This document shows positions 26,396-41,940 of a stretch of 64,000 bases of DNA, one piece after another. A program made the position numbers and the translations under genes. Each line of letters begins with the position of its first letter. Position 1 is the stretch's first letter. Source of the DNA: Stratiolaelaps scimitus (Eukaryota; Arthropoda; Arachnida; Mesostigmata; Laelapidae); the NCBI GenBank assembly GCA_019614645.1, contig JABWDB010000007.1, forward strand, positions 11,111,501 to 11,175,500, given 5' to 3'. The notes beneath the pieces were generated by a model. That model was not told where the DNA came from and made no database searches. It saw nothing but the letters and a program-made list of their open reading frames with translations.

Positions 26396-28100
26396 TTTAG
26401 TTTCAAAATAACATTTTCAAAATAACGTGCATTACTGATTAAACGACCTAATAATTAAGCACGATGATCAAAGTTGCTTAATATAATCAAGCCTTTCAAA
26501 ACTTTTCCAACTATGATGCGGTGGATATGTGATGGTCGTTCAAAATTTCATCGTTGAATAATCCATAGATCGTGAAAATGTTAGCGGCAGTCAGGCAAAA
26601 AATATAATTGTACAGTATGAAACTATGTATATTCTATATAATTACAAATTTATTGTAAGGGCACTTCATAAGTAAAATTTAGTATAAATCCTCGTTATCT
26701 TTTGGGGTCACAGTAGACCATACGAAAACCTGAGTTCAAAACAACCTTTAGCCAAAATACTGTATATGCAGCTGGTTCGGCTGAAGTCTGGTTAAAACGT
26801 AGTGGCCGACGGTGACAATAGAACGAAAACAGTCGAATACGGTGGTTTAGATTTGTAGGTGGCGCCTAAACACAAGCTCGGTGTTGAACCTCAAGTGAGA
26901 AAAAAATGAGATAATTTACTCTGGTAGGCGGCTAATTTAAAGCAAAATCCCAACTGGTAAATCTACGTCTATTTCCCACATTTGTTATTTAAACACATTG
27001 GAAAACCATTTAAAAATTACGGGAGTTTTTTTTGCAAAAAAAAAGCCTTTTTTACAGAAATAACCATCAACAATAACTTATAAATATTCGCTTATCTGAC
27101 AAGTACCTGAAAGCTGTAATCAAAGTCGACTGTAAATAGATTGACTCATTAAATCGATCAAAGCTCAACTGATGACATTGATACCTTCTTCTCGCCAGCA
27201 TTTGCCTCATTAGTCACTATATCGAATTATAGCTACGAGAAGGAGAACACGTATGTTCGCACTCAAAGGCAGCATTATTTAACAATAATATACAGCATCA
27301 TTTTATTGAAAAATAAATCTATCGTCAAACCGTGATAACCGCAAACTGCGGGCACACACGGACAGTATCTTTGCGATATTTGCTCGTCTATCTGTGTGAT
27401 TCTGCACGTCAATTCATATAGTTGTTTGTTCGTGACGATGGGCAATGACGATGCTCTTACGAGCCATTGTTTTATAACTAAAAATCTATCTTGTTGTGAT
27501 TATTATTATTATTATGATGATGACTCGTTGAATTAGTAGTCGTGGATTCGTCATACGTCGTCACCGTCATTCGCCACATTTTTATGTGGACTATTGTGTT
27601 CTCCTTAGATATGTATATATATATGTCAGCCATTATATGGTATCATTAATGAATCACTCTCGACTCAATCCATCCTCTGTCTTTGTTGTCGCATTTCCGT
27701 TTCGCCATGGTATACACCATCTGCCTTAAAGGTTTAGCTCGTAGGGAGTATTTCTTTAACGCTATTCACTCTTGTCATGGCTGAATCTCTTTCGTCGCCT
27801 CTTTCGTATATCGATATATTCCAATGTCGGCTCGACTGACGATGACAGCAAACAGCTTCGCTCGGCTACTACACTAGGCACGTGGAAATTTTCCACTAAT
27901 CATAAGACTATTAGTGCAAAGTATTGACGACATGCAATGCACCAACAGAGTTAACAGATGATGAGAACACATTAGGTCTGAATATCAGTGGTAATAGTTG
28001 TGGCGGAGATATAATATGATCGGTTCTGTCGATTAACTAACACAAGCTGTACGATTCCGCGCAGCATTGTTCCTTTGCTATACCGCTGACTCGAGTCGTT
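26396..28100. other. Noncoding AT-rich stretch, nothing recognised
   Basis: Lies between the mariner fossil and the 3' end of the NudE gene; its right part may include the 3' UTR of that minus-strand gene. No coding frame of interest; an ATT run occurs near 27500. Confidence 0.45.
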
Positions 28101-29024
28101 TTAATCCCGCCTCCGGCTGTTGTGGGACTTTAGTGTACGGTCTCCACTGCCAAGCTCGCCAGAACCTGCAGATCCAAGTGAGGTCGTCTCCTTGTCGCGA
28201 ATGACTAACGCTGCCTGCGAACTATTGTTGTTTGCTTCTAGGACAATCCGTTTGGAGTTGGACCGCGACCTCCGTCGAGATGGTGGAGGCGTCAGTGCTA
28301 CGTTCATGAGCGTACCCACCTTGCGTAAGAGATCGTTGACGATCTCGAGTGCATTTGGCCGACCTCCCGATGATGTGATCGGCTTTTTCTTTTCGTGCGT
28401 TATCGACGAAGATACAGCGGAACCCGAGGGCTGCGATTCTTCACCAGAGTTCGCTGCCCGATTCGTCGGGGCAGGTACATGCCGTTTCTGAACGTATAGC
28501 TCCTGCTTGAGATCTCTGGTCTCCTCTTTGAGTCGCTGTACCATAACTGAAAGCTGTTCCTTTTCATCGAGTTCGCTTTCGAGGAAAGCGTTCCGCTCAA
28601 TCGCGTTATTCAGCCGCGATTCGAACTCCTCGAGTGAGGCGGCTAACGCACGCTTGGCCCTCTCTAGATCGTCGTTGTTCTGCTCGAGTCCGCGAATATG
28701 CCGGCTGAGGCGTTCGTTGCACTCTTTCTCCTTGCGCAAGTCCTCTTCCAGCTGCTCCAGCTGGCTCTTCAGTTCCGTGGTGACGAGGGCGAACTTGTCC
28801 GCGTACAAATCGCGCTCATTTTCGACCTTCTGCTTTGTGACCTTTAGATCACGGTTCTCTTTTTCCAACTGCGTCAGCTGTGTCTCAAGTTCGGTCTCGA
28901 GGTCCTTTGAGCTCAGCTGAAACTCTTCCAGCTCCAGTTGGGACTCCTCTAGCCGGCTCTTGTACCACTCTAACTCATCATCGACGGAGGCAAACTTTGG
29001 TGGCTTTCCATCTGGCACAGCCAT
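28101..29024 (-). CDS. nudE: NudE/NDEL1-type dynein regulator
   Basis: Nuclear distribution protein E homologs bind LIS1 and cytoplasmic dynein and act at centrosomes, kinetochores and the nuclear envelope. The 307-residue product starts at the ATG of ATTGCCATGG (29024) and is a long parallel coiled coil through about residue 190. It contains the characteristic block NAFLESELDEKEQL and the following RLKEETRDLKQEL, both typical of the family. A basic Ser-rich C-terminal region follows, with a short conserved piece (ALEIVNDLLRKVGTLMNVAL) resembling the C-terminal helix of NDE1/NDEL1. Its length is close to the usual 310-345 residues. It is uninterrupted, whereas vertebrate NDE1 has many introns, so intron loss or a retained retrocopy are possible. 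The intact frame argues for a working gene. Confidence 0.9.
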   Translation of the reverse strand: MAVPDGKPPKFASVDDELEWYKSRLEESQLELEEFQLSSKDLETELETQLTQLEKENRDLKVTKQKVENERDLYADKFALVTTELKSQLEQLEEDLRKEKECNERLSRHIRGLEQNNDDLERAKRALAASLEEFESRLNNAIERNAFLESELDEKEQLSVMVQRLKEETRDLKQELYVQKRHVPAPTNRAANSGEESQPSGSAVSSSITHEKKKPITSSGGRPNALEIVNDLLRKVGTLMNVALTPPPSRRRSRSNSKRIVLEANNNSSQAALVIRDKETTSLGSAGSGELGSGDRTLKSHNSRRRD

Positions 29025-31340
29025 GGCAATAGGGGGTAGATTCAATTCAGCCAGTCGTCGTAACCATCAAAATATCTCGACGGCAGATCTATTTTAAGCA
29101 ACAATGAGAAAAATAATCATCAAATCTCGAATATCTCGACTCCAGCCGATGCTATCATAGGCTTATTAACGGTACTAATTTACACACAATTGAATGCTAG
29201 AATGGTAATATATACATATGCTATATATATATATATCTCATCTGTGGTCCACTTTCGATTTCTTTGTCAGCAAGGCACTACCAAGGCACTCAGGGTTGAG
29301 TTCGGCTATGATTGATCGGACACCGATTGGTGATCGGTACATCTAAACATTTACCAGATTCCACTACTGATCAACAACGAGAGAGAATGAACTGGGCTAT
29401 ACGCGATCATAGACAATGACCGTCCCGTCTCTATCTCTCAATTAAATACGCCCACACACGCTAACACACGCCGTCGTTGATTCGCAGTACAACACGGAGT
29501 TGCTGTGCGTACATAATTGGGCACACGCGACCTCCCTAGGAACCTAGATCTATACATATGTATCCCTATAATATATACTATTGTAGTGTTTAATCATCAT
29601 GAGTAGAGATTATCCGCTGGCATACATTACTACTATATTATTGAATCGACAGTTAGCGACGCTCACCACCCAACCAGTAAGACAGCCAACCGAGCGGAAA
29701 CGGACCTTATTCTAATAATAATTATAATGTACAGGCAGAGATTCGTACTGTTCGATACTCCCCTCTTCAAAGAAGCTAGCAGACAGGCTGGCACGGTTAC
29801 TTCGCTTGCTCTTTTCTGTTATAGCTGCCTAACGGCAGTAGTTTGTGGGGCCGAGTTCGATGATCTGCCTTTTTTCTTAGAGAGTTGCGGTGTATGTATA
29901 AAAATATAGAGAGAGGCGGACAAGAGAGATTCTTCGTTCACTTATTGCGCTACAAGCACCGGCGCCGCTGCCAGGGAATACTAGTGAGAACCAAGTCTCG
30001 CTCTACAGAAACAGGGCAAGACAGTCCTCGTAGTTGTTGTTGTTGTTGTTGTGACGAACGGGTATCTACTCCTAATGGTATCCTTCGGATAAGGGCGCAG
30101 GTGATTCGCGATCGATTCGATCCACTACGTAAATATTGGGGATGTTCCACGGCGGTTCACGAGAGGCAGCCGTAGTGGCTACATGGACGGCATATAACAG
30201 AACAAGTGGTCGAGCGCTCCAGATGATGAAGGACTGGTAAAGGCTCTATGTAACTAAACATAGCACTCTGCGCCTCAGCGAGCAGCTCAAGCATAGACGA
30301 GTTCGTGGTATTAAACACAGGTAGAATAAATAAAAGCACACATTGATAGGTGTTAACACAGCCTGTCGTCGTCCACACTTGCAGTTGTCGTCGACAATCC
30401 AACTAGGGATGTTCTACGATGGATATGAATTATGTTGATGTTGCTGTCGCAATTGCTTCAGCGGTAAAGGTCGCTGAAGTGGTGCTTGCGGTATCCTCAC
30501 TGAAGCGGTAGCAGAACAAACTGTAAAAACTGCTCAAAATATGGGAACGTCTGCTGCTGCCGATGTTCCTGGGCGAAATTGATCAGCATGTTGCTACTAA
30601 AATAGCTGCTTTCACCCTACACTGTTGCTGCTCAACAGTGCTGAGTTCTTCTGGTCATCTATGATTGCTTCATAGTCATTAGTCATATGAGAACGCGGCG
30701 AAAACACCTCCACTGGTGCACAGCCAATTGGCTAAATAACACGGTCACTTCCTACTTTTGTAAGGAGCAGGTTTCAACCTATGACTGACAGTAGAAACGC
30801 ACAGAGGCACAACACACTTAGCTTGCCCGCATTCCGCTGTTTATATCGGTATTTATATGCTATTGTTCTACATACACACAAAACATCCACATGTATATAT
30901 AAATATGTATGTGTGTGTGCGTGTGTGTATATTCGATATAGTATAATGTATTCGTTTCACTGCTTCGCCTGCTGACTGACGATCTCCTTTGGTCGCTAAC
31001 TTTTTGTATAAGCTTTAATATCAACATCGAATGTTATTGGTGCGATTGGAGCAGACGATTTCGTCTGCACCTCGCTCTCACGGCGGTACGCTCCTCTAAG
31101 CGGTTTTCGGCGGTACGCGCTCAAACTGACACGATTGTAAGTGAATATTTTCGAGAGGCGCATTGCCGACACATGGCAACGAGAAAAGGAGGAATACTTT
31201 GACCAAAGTATTAGGCACTGAATAGAAGTAAATTATGATCCTTCGTTTTTGTTTGGAAAAATGCAGACGATCTTGAAATTCACTTTGTCAACTGGCCACT
31301 TGTCATTCCTATCAGAGTATTTTTTTCTTTTGGGAGAATT
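29025..31340. other. Noncoding stretch, nothing recognised
   Basis: The part next to 29024 should hold the 5' UTR and promoter of the minus-strand NudE gene. A TA run sits near 29220-29236 and a GTT run near 30030-30050. Short frames at 29885-30175 and 30157-30402 have no recognisable product. Confidence 0.45.
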
Positions 31341-31344
31341 AGAA

Positions 31345-31555
31345 TAGGGAGACTGGGGCTGAGGCCGACATTGTCCTGAGGAAGGCGACGGCATTGCCTC
31401 TCTGCACAGCGAGGGACAGACGTTGCAGAAGGAAAGATCCTGCGCGCTTAATAGACCCCTTCGAAGAAGTTCGCAATGAGGGGGCCGTGCCCGCCTAAGG
31501 TCTCAAAAGCAAGGGGGAAAAAGGTGGGTTGCCCCGAGAGCGGCGTTCTTCCATA
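31345..31555 (-). mobile_element. 5'-truncated LINE 3' fragment
   Basis: Read on the minus strand this aligns with the last part of ORF2 of the LINE at 57921-61916, including the conserved blocks for KRAGSFLLQRLSLAV and HGPLT. A gap of roughly 30 bases removes the codons around YHRLIRATG. Its C-terminus differs from the full copy and has a stop before any C run. Three copies in the window share the same orientation. Confidence 0.8.
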
Positions 31556-34278
31556 CCGTCAAAATACGCCGAATACATCTTTGATTTCAGTGTCAACAAA
31601 CATTCTGCAAAAGCGTGTGCAATACCTCATCATGACTATTACTCTGTCACATCAAATAAAAATTCAAATCGACTAAGTTGACCATAGGTTGACCGCTTCG
31701 ATGATCCAAAAGCAGAGTTTTGGTTAACATTTAGAGAATTCTTGAGAACAAAAAAGGAATACAAACACCAAATCCGCAGCCTCAGCCTATTAGAAGGTTG
31801 ACTTACATTGCAGTTCGTGTTTTTGGAGTCTAGTAACAGCTTTAGAGATCGAACATAGTGAGATGTTCATCTTGTTTATACATACATATACGTATGACAT
31901 ATTCCTTATCGCCACAAATAAGGGAAGAATGGTAAATGCACATCGAAATAAGCGTATACACAAGCACGAGCGTCAGCCAAATGTATGTAATCATCATATT
32001 TCAATAAATCAATTGGAGGACTGAGTCGAGTTCCAAATTCTTCCAATAGCCGCCGCTGTTCAGATGGTGCTAAGCATGTTCGAATGACTTCTATTATTCA
32101 GATAATTTGAGCAACAATTTTATCTGGTATTGGTAACGAAGGTGACTATGACACCTTAAAAATGCTTACAATGCTTTTAGGTTGTTGAGCTTAAAAATGC
32201 TCAACAACCTAAAATAAGATACATTTTATAACATTTCTGTTGAGCTCAAGACTAATATTTCAACATTTCAAAATTTTGAACTATTTTGTAACAGCCAATA
32301 ATTTACCAATGTTATTTTATCGAATAAATACGAAAATGCATGAAAAAGGTAAGAAAAAGCTTATTTGAGTTCAGTTTCCGGAGTTCGATTTCAACAGCCT
32401 TCAGATCATCTGCAATGCAACGCTGAGCCGGATATTCCACTATTCATGCAATTGGATAAACAACACGAACAATTTCAGTTGCAGCAAGCTCATTTTAAAC
32501 AAGTCGAATTCTGTTATTTGAATTCATATTCAAATAACTATTATTAACTACTTCGTTTATTATTCGCCTGAACAAAGCCCAATTGGAGCAATTGTACAAT
32601 ACACCCTGAGTCTAACCTTTACGGTCGACCCACGTCAAACAGACCTAAGTCAATAACGCATGAGATTCACGATACTATTTCAACCCCGGTGGTGACTATT
32701 GAATCGAATGAATTTCGAGTTGGGCTTACTACTCAGTCCCATCAATAGAGTACCCTAATGAATTTTTACAACTAATTATACCATCGGATTAGTCATTGAT
32801 TTTCAAATGTTGAAACCTTGACAATCGATTTGACTTGAGAGTGCTAAACGAAAAAGCATTATGTCCTCTACATCGTCATGGGAATACGATTTGGCATACC
32901 TGACTATAGGCAAGTCCTTTCTAGATATTGAGGCAGTTGTAACGTGGTAAAGCATCGACAACATCCGTAACAGGTGTGGTAAACGGAGACATCGGATTTA
33001 ACTCAAGTATTTATCTGCACTATACTGCTTAGATGCAGTAAAATCTATGTTGGTGTAGGTTTAGAGTAGCGGTAATAGCTGTTTATAATTTGAAACTGGT
33101 GTCTTCAAAAAGCTAAACAGATTGCCGTTTCAACTACGTTTCGCTTATTAGGTTTCTTAGGTTTATATTCAGATGTACGTTGATTTACTCTGAATTAGGT
33201 TACGCAAATCTTTCCACGTCAACACCACCTTTAGCCCCGATATTAGGCGGTAACCAATATTTCTTTATTGAGGAATCACAAAAATAAGTTTCGAAACTGC
33301 GCTTTTCATCACATAGCCTGTAAATTATTTAGTAGTGTTTATTGAGCTGACAACGAAAGTCGATATGGAAGTGTTTAATAACAATCAATATGAAACCCCG
33401 TTCGTCCTCCCGTACTTGACCGATCAATATGAAAATATGGCGTTCGCTTGTTTTTATCGGTGATCGCGATTGATGGAAATTTGGCCTTGGTCACTTGTCC
33501 AATTGACAGAATTCACCCTGGTCGGGGTGTGCGTGTCAACCTATACAAAGACGTGACACCCGCTCAACTGGCTCGCACTGGTATTCGCTTGCAGAGAGCG
33601 CTTGGCAAAAATTTGAAATTAGCGCCCATGCGTTCATCGGTGTTTTGAAAATGGCGGACACGAATGCGAAACCACTGCGAGGTCTTTTTCGGTGGCCGTC
33701 CGATGTACGTGCATCAGGTTAAGAATAATCTGTAGAAATCAAGAGAATATTTTAACATATTGACATGATTTTATGCTAGAACGGACGCCAAGTTGTTGAA
33801 GGTTGTGTTCTTGTGACAAAGTTGTGATATTTCTATGAGTTTCATCGCAAAAGCCGTTTCTGAATATTGTGTGGTTGACCTATGTGCGTTCGAAACCTGT
33901 GTGCCCGGTGGTGACAAAAAATTTAGCAGATATCACAACGTCACAACGTTAGCCAAGTAGAACATCAGGCCAATTTCATTGGTAGAGCGTTCATAGTTCA
34001 GAGTTCACTAGCTGATATGTTTTGTCGGTTCAAGTCGGATTAAACAGAAAGTTTCTACGGGAGGAAATGTTCAATGGCTGACTGATCTTCACAGCGGGGT
34101 GGGCCTCGATGCTTGTTTATTTCGCTGTTGTTCATACCACGTGTGCGGATTCGATACATTTTCGATGTCATGAAATTAGTCCAGGACGCACCTCTAGCTG
34201 TAGGTGGGGCACCATATCGTGTGTGAGTGGGAGCACACTAGTCTCACTTAAATTCATGTTCATTGGTGCACTTTTTCA
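31556..34278. other. Noncoding stretch with one perfect 16-bp hairpin
   Basis: No recognised gene. A frame without ATG at 33433-33648 (about 71 codons) has a less AT-biased composition than its flanks, but its product (including RIHPGRGVRVNLYK) matches nothing I know. The right end should hold the RpL9 promoter and noncoding first exon. Confidence 0.45.
32175..32214. repeat. Perfect 16-bp inverted repeat with 8-base loop
   Basis: TTTTAGGTTGTTGAGC (32175-32190) pairs base for base with GCTCAACAACCTAAAA (32199-32214) around TTAAAAAT. The related words CTTAAAAATGCT and AATGCTTTTAGG also occur just upstream, suggesting a local inverted duplication. Confidence 0.85.
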
Positions 34279-34290
34279 GCTCGGTAAGCC

Positions 34291-36065
34291 ATGAAGACGA
34301 TCGTTAGCGAGCAGTCGGTGAAGATTCCCGACGGAGGTAAGTACCGTGTTGACAGTTTGAACTGAATTAGCCGCTTCAGTTGAAGCGTCCAAGTTACATG
34401 GATGGACATTCTGTTGAACAAAAAAAGTTTCAAATGCTGAATGAATGCACCGGCAATAAGATTTTCGTGAGCAGCGTAGAGCCGGTGTAGGGTCTTCGAA
34501 GGTATATAGTGTTTTCTCTTTTGGATGGTTGAAACTTGTACGTACGAATTCGTAATGATGAAAGCCTTAATCCATTCTCTGACGAATAGGTCTAACCCCG
34601 TTGCGGAATTCCGTTCGAGGTTTTCTCGTTCGGCCTTTCTAAGGCGGCAGCGGACCATTTCGGCAAGATTACACAATTGGCCTGAACAACCCAGAACTAA
34701 TGAGAGGGGAAAGAGCGCTAAGGAAACACCATTTTCGAATCTGTAGAACTAAACGCTGTGCTGTACTTTTAACTGGTAGCAGCAGTTTTTGCTCGGAAGT
34801 ATACCCGAATATTTTTCGTTTTGCATCAGATGCATCAGATATTAAACATCAGATATTAATTTACTGTGCGTGCGTCTGTTCTACAGCAGTGTACGCCTAC
34901 TTCCGTTTTGCCAAATCGACGCTGTTCCTCAACATTAGTTTGACTTTCCCCCACTGCGCAAGTATCCACTTGCTTGTTAATTTCAATAATAATAGCTAAA
35001 ATACTGCTGCTAGGAATAACATTGAAGTATTTTTTCTCTTCGGTTGCTTTGACGATTTCCGTGGCTGCTGCTTCGGCGACCGTCAGTGAGCTGTAAAGTT
35101 CGCTCCCGGGTGGTAACCATCACTGGTCCTCGCGGTGCGCTGACACGCAGCTTCCGCCATGTACAGGTCCAGATGGAGATGCCGGACTCGAAGACCCTCA
35201 CCGTTCGAAAGTGGTTTGGAATCAAGAAGGAGCTGGCCACCGTCCGCACGGTCTGCTCCCATGTTGAGAACATGATCGTCGGCGTTACCAAGGGATTCCA
35301 GTACAAGATGCGTACCGTGTACGCTCATTTCCCCATCAACGTCGCTATCTCGGAGAAGAACACGCTGGTCGAGATCCGTAATTTCCTTGGCGAGAAGTTC
35401 ATCCGCAGAGTAAACATGTACAAGGGAGTAACGTGCGTGAACTCGACCGCCCAGAAGGACGAGCTGATCCTTGAGGGTATGTACCTATTTTAACTACTGT
35501 ATGTGTACCTGGCACAGTGATCCAGTGACTGATCATTTCCCTGTGCAATTACCTTTATTGGTGAATGACCACAGAAGAATATATTCCATATATTGTATTA
35601 TTGATTTCTGATTAGCGGGAATTTTTGCGGGGACGTATGCTTGTAAATAGACCATGGGTGGTTACTGTTGAATGTTCGAGACGATAGGCTGAATGATGAG
35701 AGCTCAATCCATTCACTGAGGAGTAGACGAACGCCGACGTAGCTTGGACCTCAGGTGGGGGTTTTCTTCACCTTTTGGTCCCTACTTCGGCCGATGTCCT
35801 GCGCCACAAGACGCATTGTTGGCTCTGACCAAAAGGAACATACAGGATTCCTATGATAAGAAAATCTTAGTTGTTTTGTTATTAAACTAAGCAAATATTG
35901 TTTATTATTGACCTGGCTTTCGGTTCTGCAGGCAACGACATCGAAGCCGTGTCACGATCGGCGGCTCGTATCCAACAGTCGACTCTCGTAAAGAACAAGG
36001 ATATCCGTAAGTTCCTTGACGGCATCTACGTTTCGGATAAAGGACACGTTGTTCAGGAAGCCTAG
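34291..36065 (+). CDS. RpL9: 60S ribosomal protein L9 (uL6)
   Basis: A structural protein of the large ribosomal subunit near the factor-binding site. Three coding exons: 34291-34336 ([15 protein letters not shown]), 35087-35476 and 35932-36065. They join at GGAG|GTAAGT..CGTCAG and GAGG|GTATGT..TCTGCAG in matching phase 1. The product carries the family blocks [68 protein letters not shown] and [13 protein letters not shown]. Length, about 189 residues, matches the usual 190-192. A TTTTTCAG acceptor 12 bases before the ATG indicates a 5' UTR intron, common in ribosomal protein genes. It converges on RpL10. Confidence 0.98.
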
Positions 36066-36117
36066 AAAAGAGTCCATGTGTAATGGTTATATGTCGCTTA
36101 ACTGCGGCGAAGTCGCC

Positions 36118-36123
36118 AATAAA
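36118..36123 (+). terminator. RpL9 polyadenylation signal
   Basis: AATAAA 53 bases after the RpL9 stop codon, the expected spacing for a short ribosomal-protein 3' UTR. Confidence 0.75.
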
Positions 36124-38505
36124 GAACGGCTGTAAAAACGGGATTGTTTTCATTTTTAGGTGTTCTGTGGCTGCAAATTTTCGGAAATCCAGTCAAACTA
36201 TATTATAGAGCTCATAACAACGCGATTAATTTACATAAAGCGCATGTAGTTCTGTTTAAGAATCGTCGATGATTTCAAGTAGTCAAGCTGTCTACGAGCT
36301 TACTTAATATTAGTACGTTGATGAAATTATTAAACAAAGAGCCAATGGCGAGCAAACAAATAGTTCCCAATCTGGCTTGTACGACGTCTCTTTTTTTCAA
36401 TCGCTCGCTCAGTGGACATGCTGTTAAAGCTTGCAGCGTACATTGGTCTCTTGTTCGATCGGGGGGTGCGGGGGTTTGCCTTTGTCGGAAGAAATACTCA
36501 GATCGAAACCAATATGTAGTGTTTCTTCCGCGGGGGCGTGGCGTGTCGTATCTACGGGGTCATGTTTTGGACTGCTTTATTTTTGTAATTACTTTGGACA
36601 GACTGATCTGGCATATGTTAGGACATGCTACGACAGCTACAGTAGTATACCGTGCTGTGTAAATTGTGTAAGTTGTATAAAGGGCGATTGCTATTAGAGT
36701 TCGAGCAAATAATCGTTCCCTGACCACCCGAAATCGTTCCCTGACCACCTGAAAGCTACTTACACATTTCGAATTATACATTTATCTCGAAACCAACTCC
36801 TAAACTAGCAAGTGTATGTTTCGACGAAAATAAAGCTGGATGCCACTAAAAAATCTCAGTAAAAGTTTGTTTGATTGGACAGTTAACAGCTTTGATGAAT
36901 AGATGAAGGTGCGAACGTGTAAATGATTAAGTGGAAACACGCGTCCAACAGCCCTGCTATTGCTTCAACAGATGGCACGTAGACTTCCAAATTAGAGAGA
37001 GCATATTCTCGAACGGTTTCTCAGTGCTGGCCATTTGCGGTGTAGTTGGCAGATGAAGCGCCATGAAACTATTCAGTTCCTTATTTAGTTACCCATGCTA
37101 AGTAGGTGTTCTCAGAAGACTTCGTCCAAGAGCAAGTCCACAGGGCTTGAATCTGCGACCTCCGGCATCGGAGAAGACTTCGACACTAACTGTTAACAGG
37201 TTCACAGAAAATTCCCTCCGATACAGACAAGTGAGATCGTCATAGCTTCGATGGTTTGTACACGTTAACTTCAAATATCACTACAATGTTTTGTGTAATA
37301 AATAAGGTCCATAAATAGATCCATGCAATGTTACCACAAAGATAGAAGACTGCTCCTGAAAAGAAGGGATGCTGCTTACAAAACATTAGGGAATTACAAA
37401 AGCGATTGTACTCGAAACATTTCTGCAAACTAAACTAAGCTGTAAGGAGACAGATGACTATTCCAGATGACAGTTGGCCCCAACGACGACATTAACCGGT
37501 TTGGCGTAGGCATAACTTTAACTTATAGAAAGATAAAAGAGTGTTTAAAAAACGTCAGCCGGTTTGAAGCGTTTCATCCTCTGCCGTGCACCATCCTACT
37601 ACTCATGTTTGGCGGTTTAAAACCACATTCCTATGTGACCAGAGCGTAGATCAGAATAAAAATGCGCTTTGTAAACAACTACTCATAATATAACCCTAAA
37701 ACAGAGACTAATTCTCAAAGAGTCACCCGGATGTAATCACAGATCATGGGGATGAATCCTTCTCACTTTGCTGATGTTTACCGTGTGTCGAATATGAAAA
37801 GTTTGCTGATGGCTGATTGAGCTGATTCGAAAATTACTGCGGTTTTTGGTTTACGCGGTTCAGTATTTTGTATGGTTTATCTTGGTTCCCTTTTAGACTA
37901 TGTGTTAGAGGCAGACCCTTGTGTCATTCCATGTGATATAGGAATATAGTTGAAATTGGCCTGTTGTCAAAGATCGACATCTCGAAAATCAGGCCAACGG
38001 TAAACTTAATCCTTAAAAATGCCTTTGAAGACCATCATTATTATAAATCTACAAAGCGTTGACACATGCACCCGTATCTACTTTCGATTCAAGCTAATTT
38101 CGATCGCGATAGTTCATGCTACCTTGCGCAAGGTCCAATTGCGATTTTCAATGCTTACGAATGGTTATTTCCTTAATTTGGTACTTTTCGAGAAGATGAT
38201 TATGAGTTCCCAACTATTATGAAGAGCATTGCGTTTACTATAAGATTTGACTCCACAGAATACAATTAACAATCAGTCGGATACTTAGATCAAACGAGGC
38301 CGCGCGTAATGAGCAAATCAATCATTTATTCTTATGGGGGGCACCGCAAATTTTATAGAAGTCAATTCAATTTTTAATATAGCCCTATTGAGTACAATTA
38401 GATTGAGTTTATAGAGAGAGCCGCCCCATCTCTTCCACCACACATTTACCTACACCACGAAATTATCACAATAGTACGATTTTCATGGCGTTAAGGCATT
38501 GATCT
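36124..38505. other. Intergenic stretch between convergent RpL9 and RpL10
   Basis: No gene seen. A 21-22 base unit containing ATCGTTCCCTGACCACC is tandemly duplicated near 36710-36752. A degenerate SINE-like head lies at about 37120-37190 on the minus strand. Confidence 0.5.
37120..37190 (-). repeat. Degenerate SINE head
   Basis: On the minus strand, GAGGTCGCAGATTCAAGCCCTG resembles AGAGGCCGCAGGTTCGAATCCCG of the SINE at 7195-7341, with an eroded B-box. The downstream tail is not clearly preserved. Confidence 0.4.
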
Positions 38506-38511
38506 TTTATT
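38506..38511 (-). terminator. RpL10 polyadenylation signal
   Basis: AATAAA on the minus strand, about 87 bases beyond the RpL10 stop codon. Confidence 0.7.
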
Positions 38512-38597
38512 GAACCTTATACCAAAGATCAGCGTGTCATGGCAGCTTCCGCTGGTGAAAACGGCCTGCCCGTGCCTCTTGTTTAATATTTTGTCGT

Positions 38598-41664
<3,067 letters not shown>

Positions 41665-41940
41665 TCAATGGGAGGTCAATGGAGAGCATGAATTGAACGC
41701 TGCCGCTACCGTGCCTTGTCGATACCCCGTTGTTTCATAGCCAGTCTTCGAAACCGCGCCGTTGATTTCTATATTGAACAACCTTTCACGGAGAAACTCT
41801 GAAGTACACTTCATCAATTTGGCACTAGATCCCCTCGTAGGTAGAATGGATAAAATGGTCTCGAATTTCATGGTATCAAACCCACCCATTTTGAAATCCG
41901 TGTAAAAAATATAACATTGTTTAGGACCAGCGTGGCTCAC
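41665..41940 (-). pseudogene. Decayed non-LTR reverse transcriptase fragment
   Basis: The 91-residue minus-strand frame resembles the palm region of jockey-like non-LTR reverse transcriptases: YTDFKMGGFDTMKFETIL stands where YxDFxKAFDxVxHxxL is expected. It is followed by EFLRERLFNIEINGAVS and an eroded GxxQGTVAA in place of the GxPQGSxLSP motif. The catalytic aspartates are altered and no YxDD box follows in frame. It is unlike the GC-rich LINE elsewhere in the window, so it comes from another family. Confidence 0.65.

Noticed and set aside
35690..35830. Box C/D snoRNA in the second RpL9 intron
   Set aside because: An ATGATGA and a later CTGA are present, but the flanks do not form a convincing terminal stem and the spacing is too long for a typical C/D RNA.
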